Shown here: piece after piece, positions 13,021-25,469 of the stretch
Layout: each line of letters opens with the position of its first letter
Position numbering within the stretch: the first letter of the stretch is position 1
NCBI GenBank assembly: GCA_022749755.1
Contig: CM040453.1
Coordinates: 17,183,368 to 17,247,367, forward strand
Reading direction: 5' to 3'
DNA: 64,000 nucleotides
Origin: Azadirachta indica
Taxonomy: Eukaryota; Streptophyta; Magnoliopsida; Sapindales; Meliaceae
The notes under the pieces: generated by a model
What the model was told of the DNA's origin: nothing
Databases searched by the model: none
What the model saw: the letters and a program-made list of their open reading frames with translations, nothing else
Translations under genes and position numbers: made by a program

Positions 13021-13446
13021 TGTTGGAAGGTGGAGAGCTTATATTACAAGAAAAAATAAATTTGTTAGGAATAATTATGGACAAGGAAGAAGGGAGAAGT
13101 TGCAATCTTACTGATTTCTAATTTTTTTGGCTTGACATATAATGGAAGAACTTACACCTATTTATAGTATGACACTCTTTAACCAACGATTAGAATTATG
13201 TTAACACACATTTAATCCAATGGTTATAAATTTCTAAAAGTATACATAATAATATCTAAATATTAAATACAAATATCTAGATATTTACTATATTTATCTA
13301 GATTTTATTACTAAATATATAAATATTTATTCCATAAATATCTAAAAATTTTCTTACAAATTCTTAGAAATTGGGTTACACTATTCCTAAGCACAAATCT
13401 TACAAGCCAAATTTATTTTAGGCCAAATCAAGTTTAATTTTCAAGA
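13021..13446 (-). repeat. 3' LTR of the Copia at 13021-17898
   Basis: About 426 bases, matching 17485-17898 along its length. It starts TGTTGG; the far end reads ttcaaga where the partner has ttctaaca, so its terminal bases are mutated. The purine tract abuts it on the inner side. Confidence 0.88.
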
Positions 13447-13536
13447 CCCCCTTAAACTTGATTAGGTTACTTCTAATAGTCTTCGCAACACACAAAATGT
13501 CTCATTCTTCAATGGTTTAGTGAAGATATCAACAAT

Positions 13537-16500
13537 TTAGTCTTGTGTCTTCACGTACTCTATTTGTACATCCTTTCTAACAATGCACTCCCTTATATAG
13601 TGGCAGCGAGTGTCAATGTGTTTACTTTGATCATAGAACACTGGATTCTTTGTCAATATCATTGTTAATTTGTTATCAACATAAATCTGAGTTGGCATTT
13701 CTTGTGACCATCCTAGCTTTTTAAAGATATTTTTTAGCCAAACTGCATGGCAAACACATGATGTTGCACCCATGTACTTAGTTTCATAAGTTGATAGAGT
13801 GACTATTGGTTGCTTATTTGACATCCAAGTGAAAGCAGTGTCACCTATAAAAGACACAAATCCAGTAGTACTTTTTCAATCATCGATATCTCTACCCCAG
13901 TCGCTATCTCTAAATCCAATATGCTTGTACTCATTAGAAAATTAATAGAATAGACAAAATCCATTGTAACTTTGAGATAGTGAAGGATTCTCTTTATAAC
14001 TTTGAAATTGGTAGTTGTGAGCATTGCATGTAACAACTAACTATCCTAACAACGTAGAGAATATCAGGCCTTGTGTAAGTTAGGTAATGTAGACTTCCAA
14101 TCGAGCTTTTAAGAAGGGTTGAATCTATTCTTTCTCCTTCATCATGCTTTGACAACTTCACTCCATATTCAACAAGTGTGCTTATTGGCTTACAGTCATC
14201 TATTTTGAATCTCTTAAGGATCTCCTTTGTATAGCATTCTTGTAAGATGAAAATTCCATCTTCCTTTTGCTTGACTTCAATGCCAAGGTAGTAAGCCATT
14301 TAATCCAATCGAACTCTTTGGTCATTGCTTTCTTAAACTATTCAAACAGTCTTGAATTACTTATAGTAAAGATCAAATCATCCGCGTACAGGAACATGAT
14401 TAAAACATCTTCATTTTTTATCTTGATATAGAGTACATGTTATAGGGTCATTTGATGAAACCATTATTTTAGAGGTACTTGTCTATTCGGCTATTCCATG
14501 CTCTTGGTGCCTACTTTAACCCATAGAGAGCTTTCTTCAATTCCAAGACTTTGTTTCATGTCCTTTTACTTCATAGCCTAAAGGTTGCTTGTTGTAGACT
14601 TCTTCTTTGAGTACTCCATTAAGAAAAGTAGACTTTATGTCCATTTGATGAATCTTCCATTTATTTTAAGCCATCAAGGAATGATTAGTCTAATAGGTTA
14701 TAATCAAGCAATAGGAGCAAATACCTCATCATAGTCAATTATAGCTCGTTGACTGTAGCCTTTCCAACAAGTCTTGCCTTGTATTGTTCAATTTCTCCAT
14801 TTACATTCTTCTTTACCTTGTACACCTATTTGACATTGATAGCTTTATATCCTTTAGGAATAGCTTTATGTCCTTTAGGAAGAGTAGCGAGTTCCCATGT
14901 GTCATTCTTCTTAATGTCCTTGATTTCTTCATCCATCGCAGCTCTTCATTTTTCTTGTTGCATAGCTTCTTACAAGTTCACAAGTTCGCAGTCAACAAAA
15001 AGGCAGAAAACAGTGAGATTTTTCATCCTCTCAACCACCTTGTAGAGATCTTAAGGACTCCTTGTGCATTCTTTATTTCCTTCGTTTAAAAAAGATGGTG
15101 ATGAATTGTTATCATCGACTCTTGTTGGTAAACCAGGTAGTGTTATAGGTTCTTGTTGACATCTTCTTATCATCTTGCCAGTGTCTCCTTATTTTCTTTG
15201 AATTGGGGAAGGAAATTGAAATCATCTATGTCAGGACCAAAATCCCATTCTCCTTCTTCATCAAATATCACATCTCGACTAACCACGACCTTTTTGTTGT
15301 TCAAGTTGTACAACTTGTAGCCTTTTGAATTTAAGTCCTAGCCAATGAACATAAAATTCTCACTTTTATCATCTAGCTTCGTTCTTCTTTCGTTCGGTAC
15401 ATGCACATAAGCTATACTTCTAAAAACTTTAGATGAGAGATGTCGGGCTTTCTTCTACTCCAAGCTTCTTATGGTGTCTTTTCCCACACACTTTGAATAG
15501 AAGATTGACTGGATAAATACACCGCACATGCCACAGCTTCAACCAAAAATCCTTTTGGTAACTTTTTGCTTTGGAGCATGCTTAGTGCCATGTTAAGAAT
15601 GGTTCTATTTTTCCTTTTAACAATACTATTTTGCTAGGGGGATCTCGGAATAGTTAAAAGATGGCAGATTCTATTTGCTTTACAAAACTCTTTCAGAGTA
15701 AATTCTCCTCCACGATTGAATCTCTATGGCCTTGATTGTGCATCTACTTTCATTCTTTATGAGTGCTTTAAACTTTTTGAACACTACAAAAACTTAAAAT
15801 TTTTCTTTCAAAAAATACACCCATATTTTTCTTGAATAATCATCAATGAAGAGAAAAAGTTAATTACTCTTATCTACGGAGCTTGGCTTGATAGGACCAC
15901 ATACATCAGTCTGCATGAGTTCAAGTGGCTTCTTAGCTCCAAAAGTAGACTCCTTTCAGAAGCTCATTCCAAATTGCTTTCCAAGTAGATATCCTTCACA
16001 CAGCTGGTCAGGATGATTGATGCAAGGCAATCCTCTCACCATTTTGTTCTTGGATAACAGTTCCAAACCTCCAAAATTAAGATGCCTAAGTCAAATGCTT
16101 TAACCATAATGCATCTCTATAGCAAGCCTTGAAATATTTTGCTATATCATTTTGAATATTTAACAAGAACATTCTATTCTTGGATATTGCCACCTTTGCA
16201 ATTAAATTACTTTTGCTATCTCTTATAGAAAGGTTATAATTTTTCATACGAATATCATAGCCATTTTCTAAGAGTTGTCCCAAGCTTAAAATATTATTTT
16301 TCATATTGGATACATAATAAACATTTGAAATAAATTGATATCTTCCATCTTTTAAGTGAATCAGGATGTTATCTCTTCCTTTTACGGGTATTTTGGACTC
16401 ATCCTTAAAAGAGACATTGCCACTCATCGATTCATCAAGCTCCGCGAACACATCCTTACTTCCATACATATGATTGCTTTCGCTGGTATCAATGTACTAT

Positions 16501-17459
16501 GTATTAGCGCTACCACTGTTATTATCCTTAAATGCTAGCAATAATGTTTTTTCTTCTTGACTTTTGTTTTCCACATAATTGGTCCTCTCGTCAACTTTAT
16601 TATTATTTGAAAGCATAATGGCCAAATTTTTGACAATTATAACATTTAACTTGAGACTTATTGGCCTCTTCCATGACCTTTTGTTGAGCCTTCTCCTCTT
16701 TCTTTGTTGTTATTGTTATAATTTCATGGTCCTCTCTATCCACATCCATGTCCATGTCCACGGCCTCGTCTTCGATCAATTCTTTTTCCAAGTTGGCCTT
16801 TCTCATTGTTGAAACTTTCTTCTTTTTCTTTGAAGATAAGCTTTGTTTGGAGAACTTGTTCCAAGCCTTTTTGCTTTCTCTTTTGTCTTTTTTTATATGC
16901 TTGTAATGAGCTCATGAAATCTTCAATAGTCATAAACTCTAAATCTTTTGTTTTTCAATTGCTACAACAATATGCTCAAATTTTGAATTTATGGATCGGA
17001 GAATTTTCTCCATAATTCGAACATTACTTAAGCTTTCTCCGTTTCTTTTAAATTGATTAGCCATCACCAAAACTCTTGAAAAGTACTTAGAAATTGATTC
17101 GCATTCTTTCATATATAAAGATTCAAACTCACCTCGTAGAGTTTGAAGATGTATCTTCTTTATTCCTATGCTTTTTTGGCGGTGGTTGCATTTGAAACCT
17201 TTTCAAAGCCATCTTCATCCAATGCTTGATAAATGAGGTTGAGAGCTTTCTTATCTCCATTTCTCAAATCTTTCAAGAGATCTTTTTGAGCTTGAGTAAG
17301 GGTAGCCTCATCTCTCGGCACATTAAACCCTTTCTCTATAACTTCCCATGTATCTTCAGCTCCTAGCAAAGCCTTCATCTTGATGCTCCAATTATTGTAG
17401 TTGCTCTTGGTGAGCATTGGAACTTGGAAGAGAGCTATTTCATTGCTTGCCATGATCAC
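13537..17459 (-). pseudogene. Copia gag-pol polyprotein, broken by many stops and shifts
   Basis: Reading the minus strand from 17459: Gag with the KSNYNNWSIKMKALLG motif (17166-17459) and the rest of the UBN2-type domain to about 16740; a zinc knuckle CYNCQKFGHYAFK at 16603-16650; a protease/GAG-pre-integrase part (16086-16500, LSLGQLLENGYDI); integrase with DYSRKIWVYFLK at about 15790-15860; reverse transcriptase at about 14290-15050; a conserved stretch with YYLGIEVKQ at 13994-14299; and RNase H at 13537-13857 (STYETKYMGA, YVDNKLT). Frame changes and stops separate nearly all these blocks, so no active enzyme is encoded. The four-domain order with integrase before reverse transcriptase defines Copia. 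Confidence 0.9.
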
Positions 17460-17484
17460 TTACAACTTTGCTCTAATATCACTT

Positions 17485-17898
17485 TATTGGAAGGTGGAGG
17501 GCTTATACTACAAAAGAAGATAAATTTGTTAGGAATAATTATGAATAAGGAAGGAGGGAGAAGCTCACAATCTTACTGATTTATAATTTTTTTTTTTTTT
17601 GCTTAACATACAATGAAAGAACTTACCCTTATTTACCGTATGGCACCTCCTTAACCAACGATCAAGATTATGCCAACACACATCTAATTCAATGGTTACA
17701 AATTTTCTTCCAAGAGTATACATAGTAATATCTAATATTAACTACAAATATCTAGATATTTACTATATCTATGTACATTTTATTACTAAATATCTAGATA
17801 TTTTCTTACAAGTTTCTGGAAATTAGGCCGCACTATTTCTAGACCCAAATCTGACAAGCGCAATTTATTTTGGATCAAATCAAGTTTAATTTCTAACA
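17485..17898 (-). repeat. 5' LTR of the Copia at 13021-17898
   Basis: About 414 bases. It starts tattgg (TG changed to TA) and ends ttctaaca. It matches 13021-13446 with scattered changes and small gaps, which implies an insertion old enough for the two LTRs to diverge. Confidence 0.88.
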
Positions 17899-17903
17899 CT
17901 CGG

Positions 17904-18600
17904 GAATCATAACAAAGAGAAGATTCGATTAATGGCTAAATGGCTTCTTGAGATTTGGAGCTCAACAATCAAAGACGGCTTATCGAGAAACCAAAAGAGA
18001 GTTGTAAATGTAATCCTAATTACATCAACGAAGTCTAGAAATGATGAGGCCTCTAGAAATAAGAGAAAACGTGACAGGGAAGAAGATGGAGTTGAGAAAG
18101 AGGAATGGGCTTTTAGCTGTTTCAAGAAACCATCAAGAGAACCTAAAGTTTCCAAACCAACAGTAACTGTACCGATTAAGTCCTTGGATGCCTTCTGTAA
18201 CAAGGTTTGAGAAATTCTTGTGGAAGCATTGAGGAACGTTGGAGGGAAGGTTGCTGGTGAAGATAATGAAGAGGTGAGGAGAAAGTAAGAGCTTGTGATC
18301 CAGTTGCAGTTACTGTATTAGTTAAGTCTGTGATGTTCAAGAAGTTGGGGCTACTCAATGAGGCTAACAAATTCAAGTATAGATCCATTATGTTCAATGT
18401 CAAGGATCCAAAGAATCAAGATTTTAGTAGGAAGATTCTTCTTGGAGAGGTGAAGCCAGAGGGACTCATTGGTTTGACCACATATGAGATGACAAGCAAT
18501 GAAAGGCAATGTGAGATTAAGCAAATTAAAGAGAGTTTTATCTAATATTCAAAAATGAGTAAAGGAGGAATCAGTGTGAAAATCAGATAACAAATTAGTG
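17904..18600 (+). pseudogene. TFIIS-like pseudogene, 3' part (after the Copia)
   Basis: The frame resumes with AACCACAACAAGGAG-type sequence encoding NHNKEKIRLMAKWLLEIW, then the basic linker. A stop (TGA) after NKV at 18208-18210 and a lost base near 18270 (gaggtgagga versus gagacggaga in copy 1) break the central domain. It continues in another frame at 18330 (MFKKLGLLNEANKFKYRSI). Here the KILLGEVKPEG junction is in frame, which shows that copy 1 is the one that lost a base. No zinc ribbon follows in this copy either, so the ribbon was absent before the duplication or was lost with it. Confidence 0.85.
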
Positions 18601-19249
18601 TGGCTAGACTCTATGTGATCAAATCAGTGCCAAATTAAGTTTGTCCCTTGATATTTTTCCACTTTTATTTTAGTTATTAGACTCTTGACCATTTTTATGT
18701 GAGATGGAAACGATCGACTAAGTGAGTTTCATTCTTAATTTGTGTGTAGTAGTGGTTTTTAATGCTGTTTGCACATGCGCAAAACTAACTTCACATTTGC
18801 AATAAAATTCATTGAGAAAGAAACTCCAACATTATCAATGATATATTATGATCAAAGGTTTTCCAATTGACAAGTGTCTTAGATTGATTTGATGTTCATA
18901 ACCTCTAGAAGTGGTGGATGCTATAAAAAGTGGACTGATGCAAATATTTCACCATGCCTGGACGATAATCTTCAATACATGCCAAATATTCGTTACATTA
19001 CCCTCTTCACATTTTGAGTTCCTGGAATGATTCCAGCCACTTTTGCTTATGGAAGGGTGTTACTTGCCATCGAAGGCATCAAAGGGTGATTGCATTACTT
19101 CTTCCATCTTTACGCTTGAGGTTCGCAGTCCCCTCACATTGGAAATCTTTATTTTCTTAGATTCTTAAATCTGCAAAATAATGGCTTTCCGTGATGAACA
19201 ATGAACTTGATAGGAAAGTTCTAGTAAAAGCTTAGTCCTTTGCTGAAGT

Positions 19250-21420
19250 TCAGCCAACTCTTCATATATTTCAACAATCTATCAGGAAAAATCCCATCTT
19301 CCTTTGGCAATTTGTCATCCCTAGCTAGGTTCTTTCAGCAGCAGGAAATCAATTTGTGTGATGAATTCCTGTCACTCCAGTTCAGCTGAAGAGGATGCGT
19401 TATGTTTCTTTAGCAGCAAATAATCTATCAGGTGAAATTCCCCCCCTCAATCAACAATAAATCTTCTTCACTAGAGTATTTTCATTTACAAAAAAACAGC
19501 TTCAAGTCTTCCTTCAAATTTAGGATTCACTCTTCCTAATCTTGTAGTTATAAATGTTGCTGACAACCAATTTGCTGGACTAATTCCTGCTTTAATATCT
19601 AATACCACAAATTTTTCAGCCCAACTCAAAGTGTTAGTGCTTAGAAACAATCAAATTTTTGGAAGTATCCCTCCTGAAATAAGGAATTGCGTTAACTTGG
19701 AGATTTTATTCCCGGAGAACAATCAATTCATTGGCCAGATGGCAAGTGGTACCGGAAATCTTCAAAAGCTGCAGGAATTGTGGTAAAGAGGAACAGGTTC
19801 TTGGGAGAAATTCCACCTTCTCTTGGAAATCTAACAATGTTAAACAAACTAAGTTTAGCGAGAAAGATTTTACAGGGAAGCATTCCATCAAGTCTTGGGA
19901 AATTCCAGTTTAATTTTGTTAGATCTCTTTCATAACAATCTCAGTGACACAATACCGGCTGAAGTTATTGGTCTCTTTTCCTTGTCAATTTATCTTGATT
20001 TGTCTCAAACCCAATTAAACAGTTTTCTGCCCTCAAATTTTGGTAACTTGACAAACTGATTGCTCTAACATATCTGAAAACCAGTTTTCTGGTAAAATTC
20101 CAGGCAGCATAGGAGTTATATTAGATTAAAAAAACTCGTCATTGAGTTCTTTGAGAAGCATTCAATCTCTTGATCTTTCATGCAACAACTTGTCCGGCCA
20201 GATTCCTAAATTTTTTGAGAGCTTTTGCTCGTTGCAGAATTTAAATCTATCTCACAATGCTCATAAGGATGAAGTACCAATAAAAGGTGTCATCGGCAAT
20301 GCTAGTGCAATTTCACTTGCTGGAAATGATAACCTCTGTAGTGGCATATCTGACTTACATCTATCTGGTTGTCCCATCAATGAGTCAAAGTAAACACGAT
20401 CACCTTCTCTGAAACTGATTACACCTGTAGTTATCGGAATTTTGTTACTGATTGGGATTCTATGTTTGATGATCTTTTATTGGTGAAGGAAAACAAAAAT
20501 GGAGCTAGCCTCTCCATCAACACTGTTAGCCTCAGTTTTGCAAGTACCATAGATGTTTCTCTTCGAACTATTTGCTTGGCGTGGGTAGTTTTGGTTTTGT
20601 CTCTAAGGGAATCCTTCATCAGGATCAAACAGGAGCTTCAACGAGTTTTATGGCGAAGTGAGAAGCATTGAGAAGTATTAGGCATCGGAATCTTGTGAAA
20701 ATCATAACTTCTTGTGAAAGTGTTGATTTCCAAGGCAATGATTTCAAGGTTATAGTCTATAAGTTTACGGGCAAGAAGAATCAGGAGGAATGGTTGCATC
20801 CAAATAATCTTGAAATAAATGAGTCCCGGAAAAGGTCAATTCTTCTGCAGAGACATAATGTTGCCATTAATCTTGCTTATGTATTGGTATCTTATTCATC
20901 ATTGTAAAACTTTGATAGTCTGTTGTGATCCCAAGCCAAGCAATGTTCTTTCTCAATGACAAAGTGATTGGCCATGCGAGAGACTTTCGATTAGCAAAAT
21001 TACTTGCAGAATCCATTAATAATTCATAAACTGGTTAAACAAGCTCTATTGGAGTAAGAGGAACGTTAGCTATACTGATCCAGGAAAATAACGTTTAATA
21101 CTTCCTTGATTTTGTTCATTTCACCTTAAAAATATAGTCAAAATGTGTGATTTTATATGGAATTACAGAGTATGGAATGGGAAGTGAAGTTTCAAGAGAA
21201 GGAGATGTGTACAGTTATGGCATACTCTTAAGTGGAGATGTTTAACGGGAAGAGGTCGACGGATGAGATGTTTACAGGGAATCTGAGCCTTCATAATTTT
21301 TTCAAGGAAGCTCTGCCTAAGAGATTGACCAAAATTGTGGATCCAAAACTTCTTCCAGAAATAGAAGAAGGGAAGACAAGCCAGTTCAATGATCAGAATG
21401 TAAGGACACAAAATATTTAA
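19250..21420 (+). pseudogene. LRR receptor-like kinase (subfamily XII, EFR/Xa21 type), heavily decayed
   Basis: Pieces in all three + frames give LRR repeats (FNNLSGKIPSSFGNL near 19270; GEIPPSLGNL near 19805; SIQSLDLSCNNLSGQIPKFF at 20160), then a juxtamembrane and transmembrane-like stretch (VVIGILLLIGILCL near 20430), then a kinase: RHRNLVKIITSCESVDFQGN (20680), DPKPSNVL (20930) for the catalytic loop, and EVSREGDVYSYGILL (21190). The catalytic loop reads CCD, so it is the non-RD type common in pattern-recognition receptors. The DFG magnesium loop has become DFR. The invariant domains are scattered over shifts and stops. The exon boundary before GAGTATGG at 21171 matches the intron position in this family. 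After QFNDQN a gtaagg donor follows at about 21401, with no clear last exon. Not functional. Confidence 0.85.
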
Positions 21421-21429
21421 GTGTCTTTT

Positions 21430-22770
21430 CTCTCTCTTTCCGTTTGTTTACTTTTGTGTGTAAACCTATATTGGGTTATAAGAATGCTGCTGATGAAATA
21501 TTGATGTAGGCTTGACGAAAATCATGTGAGGAATTTTTTGTAAGGATATTAGATGTCACTTGTCCAAACTGTGAAGGAAGTTTCATAGTTCACTTTGATT
21601 TTGACCCTGTTTAATTTGTTTCATCATTGTTAAAAATTCTCAACCACCCACTCTTAGTTGGACCTTTAAAATTGTTTAAATTTCTTTATGTTAGGTAAGC
21701 AGACAAAAACAATGATCAAGAAGTCAACACAAACTCAATTAATTAACCTTGTTCTCTATTCAACTTTAGGATTATAAGACAAATAGCACTATAATGACCT
21801 CAACGGTCCTCCAGCTTCTAACTAGAGGTAACATTGAAATGTGTTATAAGTTTATATAGAAATTGTACAATCCTTGCCGAGCAAGTAAGCCAATAAATTC
21901 CCCTTCGTACCTTTCTTTCTTTTTACCCATTTGTCTATTGGGAATTCCCTGCTGACTATAGTGATTTTTTACTATGTATATTGTAGGGGTCAGCAATTGC
22001 ATCAATGCTTTGCCAACTGAATTTGTCTATAAAAGTCAAATATACAAATTAAAAACATTACAATTTGGTACTTACCCTGAACTCTTGAATACGCACATAC
22101 ATTCTATCTAAAATTTTGATAAACCAATTCCACCAGACATAAACTACACTGAGAAATTAAATAACTTTCAAACTCAAATATTGTCTACTCCATGTGGGTC
22201 CGAGAATGTCTTGTTCATTTCTTGATATGCACACTGCTCTTCTACCATGCTCTAGCTTGCAGGTCCCATACTAAATCACCATATATACCATATACGCCAG
22301 ACCCCGCACTTTCACTCCAATTGAGAAAAGCACTTTTTCTCATTTAGACAGATATTGTATATGAATAGTATTGATGTGAGATGGATCCAGAAAAAAGAGG
22401 GTTCAAGTTATAATCTAGAAAGAATTTGTGCATATATTTTACAGAAGAGAACAATCGAAAAAATGAAATGGGTTTACACCTTTTGCACAATCTATATATT
22501 TGGATTGGAATTCAATTGAATAGAAGTAGAAGTGTCTAGGGAGAATTCACTTTGACTTTGAACCTTAAAGTGGCTCTATTTTACTATGTTCCATTTATAT
22601 CTCAGTTCCATTTATTTAATTTAGTATCTACTGCCTTCCATAACTTTTGAAATCTCATATACATTCGAAATTGAATTTTCCACCAACTGACTTAGTTTTA
22701 CCATCAAATTTCTCCAAATTATACTCAATTGAAGAACCCGTTTTGAGAACTTAACCTATAGACAAATCTC
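21430..22770. other. Intergenic DNA
   Basis: Nothing recognisable beyond a weak match to the last kinase exon at about 21510-21580 (RKSCEEFFVRIL on the + strand after a dinucleotide AG), which I cannot confirm. The rest lacks coding character. Confidence 0.4.
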
Positions 22771-22771
22771 A

Positions 22772-22990
22772 CTCTGATACGAACTTGTTATGAAAAATCA
22801 AGTAAATAAGCAAATAGAAAACCAACACAGCCACAAACAACACCAAATTTACGTGGAAAACTTTTGAAAATTTAAAAAAAAAAACCACAGGAGAGAAAAT
22901 AACGATTTCACTAAGATGAAGAAGAGAGAATATTATACGATTTGTCTTGAAACCCAAAATATATAGTCCGTGTTTGAGTCGGGTTCAAAA
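22772..22990 (-). mobile_element. Antisense LTR fragment next to a primer binding site
   Basis: ctctgatacga (22772-22782) is the complement of the Copia primer site with one mismatch. After it, tgttatga at 22786 looks like an LTR start. The next 200 bases contain acgtggaaaac, a motif also present in both LTRs of the Copia at 55507-60981. No partner LTR or coding region is seen, so this is a truncated piece. Confidence 0.4.
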
Positions 22991-23044
22991 CCAAAGATAG
23001 GTTGGGTTAGGCCCATACATTAAAATCCATACAATATACTTATA

Positions 23045-23304
23045 GGAATAATGCCCATTACCTCTTGCTTTTTAAGCCAATACCTCATTACCCATTATAT
23101 TTTTTCTATTATCTCATCACCCTCTGATTCTATTTTTTTCTTTTTACCCTTCATTTCAATTGGTTTACAAAATGGTAAAATCAAAACTATTTCAAATATT
23201 AAAGGGCCAAATCAATATTTGAAGGGATAATGGGATATTAAAAAATATATAAGGGGGTAATAGGGCACTAACTCAAAAAGTAGGGAGTAAAGGGCATTCT
23301 CTTT
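23045..23304. mobile_element. MULE-type MITE with long terminal inverted repeats
   Basis: A 260-base element flanked on both sides by atacttata (23036-23044 and 23305-23313), a perfect 9-base target duplication, the length used by Mutator-like elements. The left arm (aatgcccattacctc, then tgctttttaagccaatacc) is mirrored by the right arm read on the other strand (aatgccctttactcc, then ctactttttgagttagtgcc). The arms stay similar for roughly 80-100 bases, so most of the element can fold back on itself. No coding capacity. Confidence 0.75.
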
Positions 23305-24395
23305 ATACTTATATACATACACATATACAATATCGATTACCAAATCAATTTAATCATTTGCAATAATATTATACATTCAATTGTAAAGTAACAAATAAAT
23401 TCTTGATGTATTATGCATTCTCCCTCCCCCCTTACAATTAAAAAAAGAATCTTAGAAAAAAGGAAAAGAGAAATGCATGGCTTCTTCAGCAAAGCTTCAT
23501 CGTCTCCTCTACAGCCTTTTCTTTGTCTCTCTCGTTCTCTTCGCTCATTGAATAACATCCCCTCACAATTTAAAATTTATTAATTTGTTTTTCTGACAAC
23601 ATTATCAATATCTAAACATAAATTTATTAATTCCTAATAGCATGACTGATTGCCATATAAAATTTCAATTTCAATTTCAATGAACATATAATATGATGAT
23701 TATGAATATTTTAAATATGTTTAAAGAAAATATAATCACAACCTTATAGTGGATAAGTGATTTTCAATTATATGATTTTGATGTTGGTAAAATGAAGAAT
23801 ATATTTCCTCTTTTCTGCTTATTAATAGAAGGAAAGAAGGAAAAGAAAAACTATTTTATTCATTATTCTTGGCAATATGAGAAGTTAAAATTTTCTCTAA
23901 ATTTCACATTAAAATTCTACAATTATTATAACTGTTGACTTTTAGTGCTTAGGCATTAAGCTATTTGAGTGAATGCTTGTGACTTATAAACCACCGCTCA
24001 TTGTTTTGCCAGTTAAGTTTCTTCTTAATTTCAAAATCATACTGTTGTACTGCTCTCTTTTTTTTTTTAGCAACATATGTCTCTTCAGTTATGTTACATT
24101 TATTTCTTTCCCTTTATAGAGAATAAATTAATAAAATTTAGATTAAGAAATTCTCAAGTTGCTTGATTGGCGAAGCTTTTTCCTCTTTTTTGTAATTTTC
24201 TTGGTGAAAATGCTATCAAAGTTTTGGCTCTCCCATTTATTTTTCAATTCCTTTACTTTTCAATTTTTAAAAATATGGTAGTTTGTCTCTTACCTTGGAT
24301 ATTGTTTTTGATAAGTTAATGTTTTAGTATGAAACAAGATAAAAGGTTTAGTTTAATCAATGCTATGCATTTACTCTTCTTTGCTATATTGATGA

Positions 24396-24680
24396 CAAGA
24401 TCCATATTACTAAGTGCTTAAAGAAGATGCATCCCCCTACATTTTTGGCTCTATTGAGAAACAGAGGTTGTTGTATGCATGTGCAAAGCAATTCATTGAG
24501 AGGCTCATTTATGGTGGGAATTATATCAACTCTTCCATTTTCCTTTTCTTTTCCTTTCTTCTTTTTGAAAATATATTGACCTGTTTTGAGTCGTTTTCCT
24601 ATTAGTCACAACTGAGGGTGTAGAGAATGGTCTTGAGTTCACCATTGTGAGGCCTTTTAGCTAGATTGGACCATAATAAA
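24396..24680 (+). pseudogene. AXS: UDP-apiose/UDP-xylose synthase fragment
   Basis: The + strand at 24396 reads QDPYY, a stop, then VLKEDASPYIFGSIEKQR and YACAKQFIERLIYG, matching the middle of plant UDP-D-apiose/UDP-D-xylose synthase, a cytosolic NAD-dependent sugar-nucleotide enzyme of the short-chain dehydrogenase family. YACAK contains the family's YxxxK catalytic pair (Tyr and Lys). After about 90 bases, apparently an intron (g/gtggga to ttag), the frame resumes at 24606 with EGVENGLEFTIVRPFS, a stop, then IGP, again matching the family. N-terminal Rossmann region and C-terminal half are absent. Fragment of a duplicated gene, not functional. Confidence 0.85.
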
Positions 24681-25460
24681 TATTTATAATTCTGACCAAA
24701 GATATCTTTTGTTTTGCCAGGTTAAATTGTCATTACAGTGTAAGAATCCAAATTTGTTATCTTCCTCCAACCAATCCAATTGAAGCAGTGAAGTAATCTA
24801 ATAAAAGATTCTAAAGCAAAAGATACACTTCTATGTTTTAATCACCAACTACTTACTCCAAAACGAGTTCATGGTCATAGCATCATCCCAACTAAATTTT
24901 GGGCACAATGACCTTCTTTCTGGTATCTTAATATGGAAACAAGAATGTACTATTTACAAGAAGCACATTTGCAATTGACAAAGAAAGAGAAAGAAGGAGA
25001 CGTAACCACTGAACTTACTGAAAGATGCAATATCTCAAATGGAAGTTGATTAACGTTGTGACTGTGGTGAGGTTAGAGATTGATGACAGCTCTTATGAGT
25101 CCAAAGAGCTTAAGAATTTCAATGTATAAGTCTTATATTCCGATAATTTAGCTGCAATTTCACTTAATGATATTGTACAGCATTAGTCGAGGTTAAGTTT
25201 CGTAAGACGAGATGTTTGCTGAAAAGTTTCAGTTCCGTAACAATGATGAGATCAGTGATTTGAACCTTAGATTGAAAATAGCAAGAAGCTAAAGTTTGTA
25301 GATAGTTAAAAAAAATGATTTATGTAGATCTCGATAGAGACTACTTCCATCAATCGCTAGTGTAGACTTTCTACCAATATTTTAGTAGTACATGATGTTT
25401 TTATCATAACATTCATCTGACTAATTCTCCCAAGCTTTCATTCATTATTTGCAAGCGCAC
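24681..25460. other. Intergenic DNA
   Basis: No supported gene. Around 25040-25130 the + strand gives a short protein-like stretch (EIDDSSYESKELKNF) of unknown origin. Confidence 0.35.
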
Positions 25461-25469
25461 TAGCAAATC

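Larger units (their letters stand above)
13021..17898 (-). mobile_element. Ty1/Copia LTR retrotransposon inserted in the TFIIS-like pseudogene
   Basis: Complete but degenerate element of 4878 bases in antisense orientation. It begins TGTTGG at 13021 and ends CTAACA at 17898. The flanking bases are ctcag (13016-13020) and ctcgg (17899-17903), a 5-base target duplication with one change. Joining the two flanks restores the TFIIS reading region seen in copy 1. The purine tract (minus strand AAGGGGG) is at about 13447-13455 beside the left LTR. A degenerate primer site (minus strand TGATATTAGAGC) is at about 17468-17480 beside the right LTR. Order on the minus strand: gag, protease, integrase, reverse transcriptase, RNase H, which is the Copia order. 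Confidence 0.92.
11975..18945 (+). repeat. TFIIS-region segmental duplication, copy 2
   Basis: Second copy of the segment at 4860-6915, carrying a 4.9 kb Copia insertion. Without the insertion its length is close to that of copy 1. Flanks on both sides of the gene align, including the leader and the 3' region. Confidence 0.8.

Noticed and set aside
14749..15089. Two + strand frames of about 100 codons with hydrophobic stretches
   Set aside because: They are antisense to the Copia reverse transcriptase on the minus strand.
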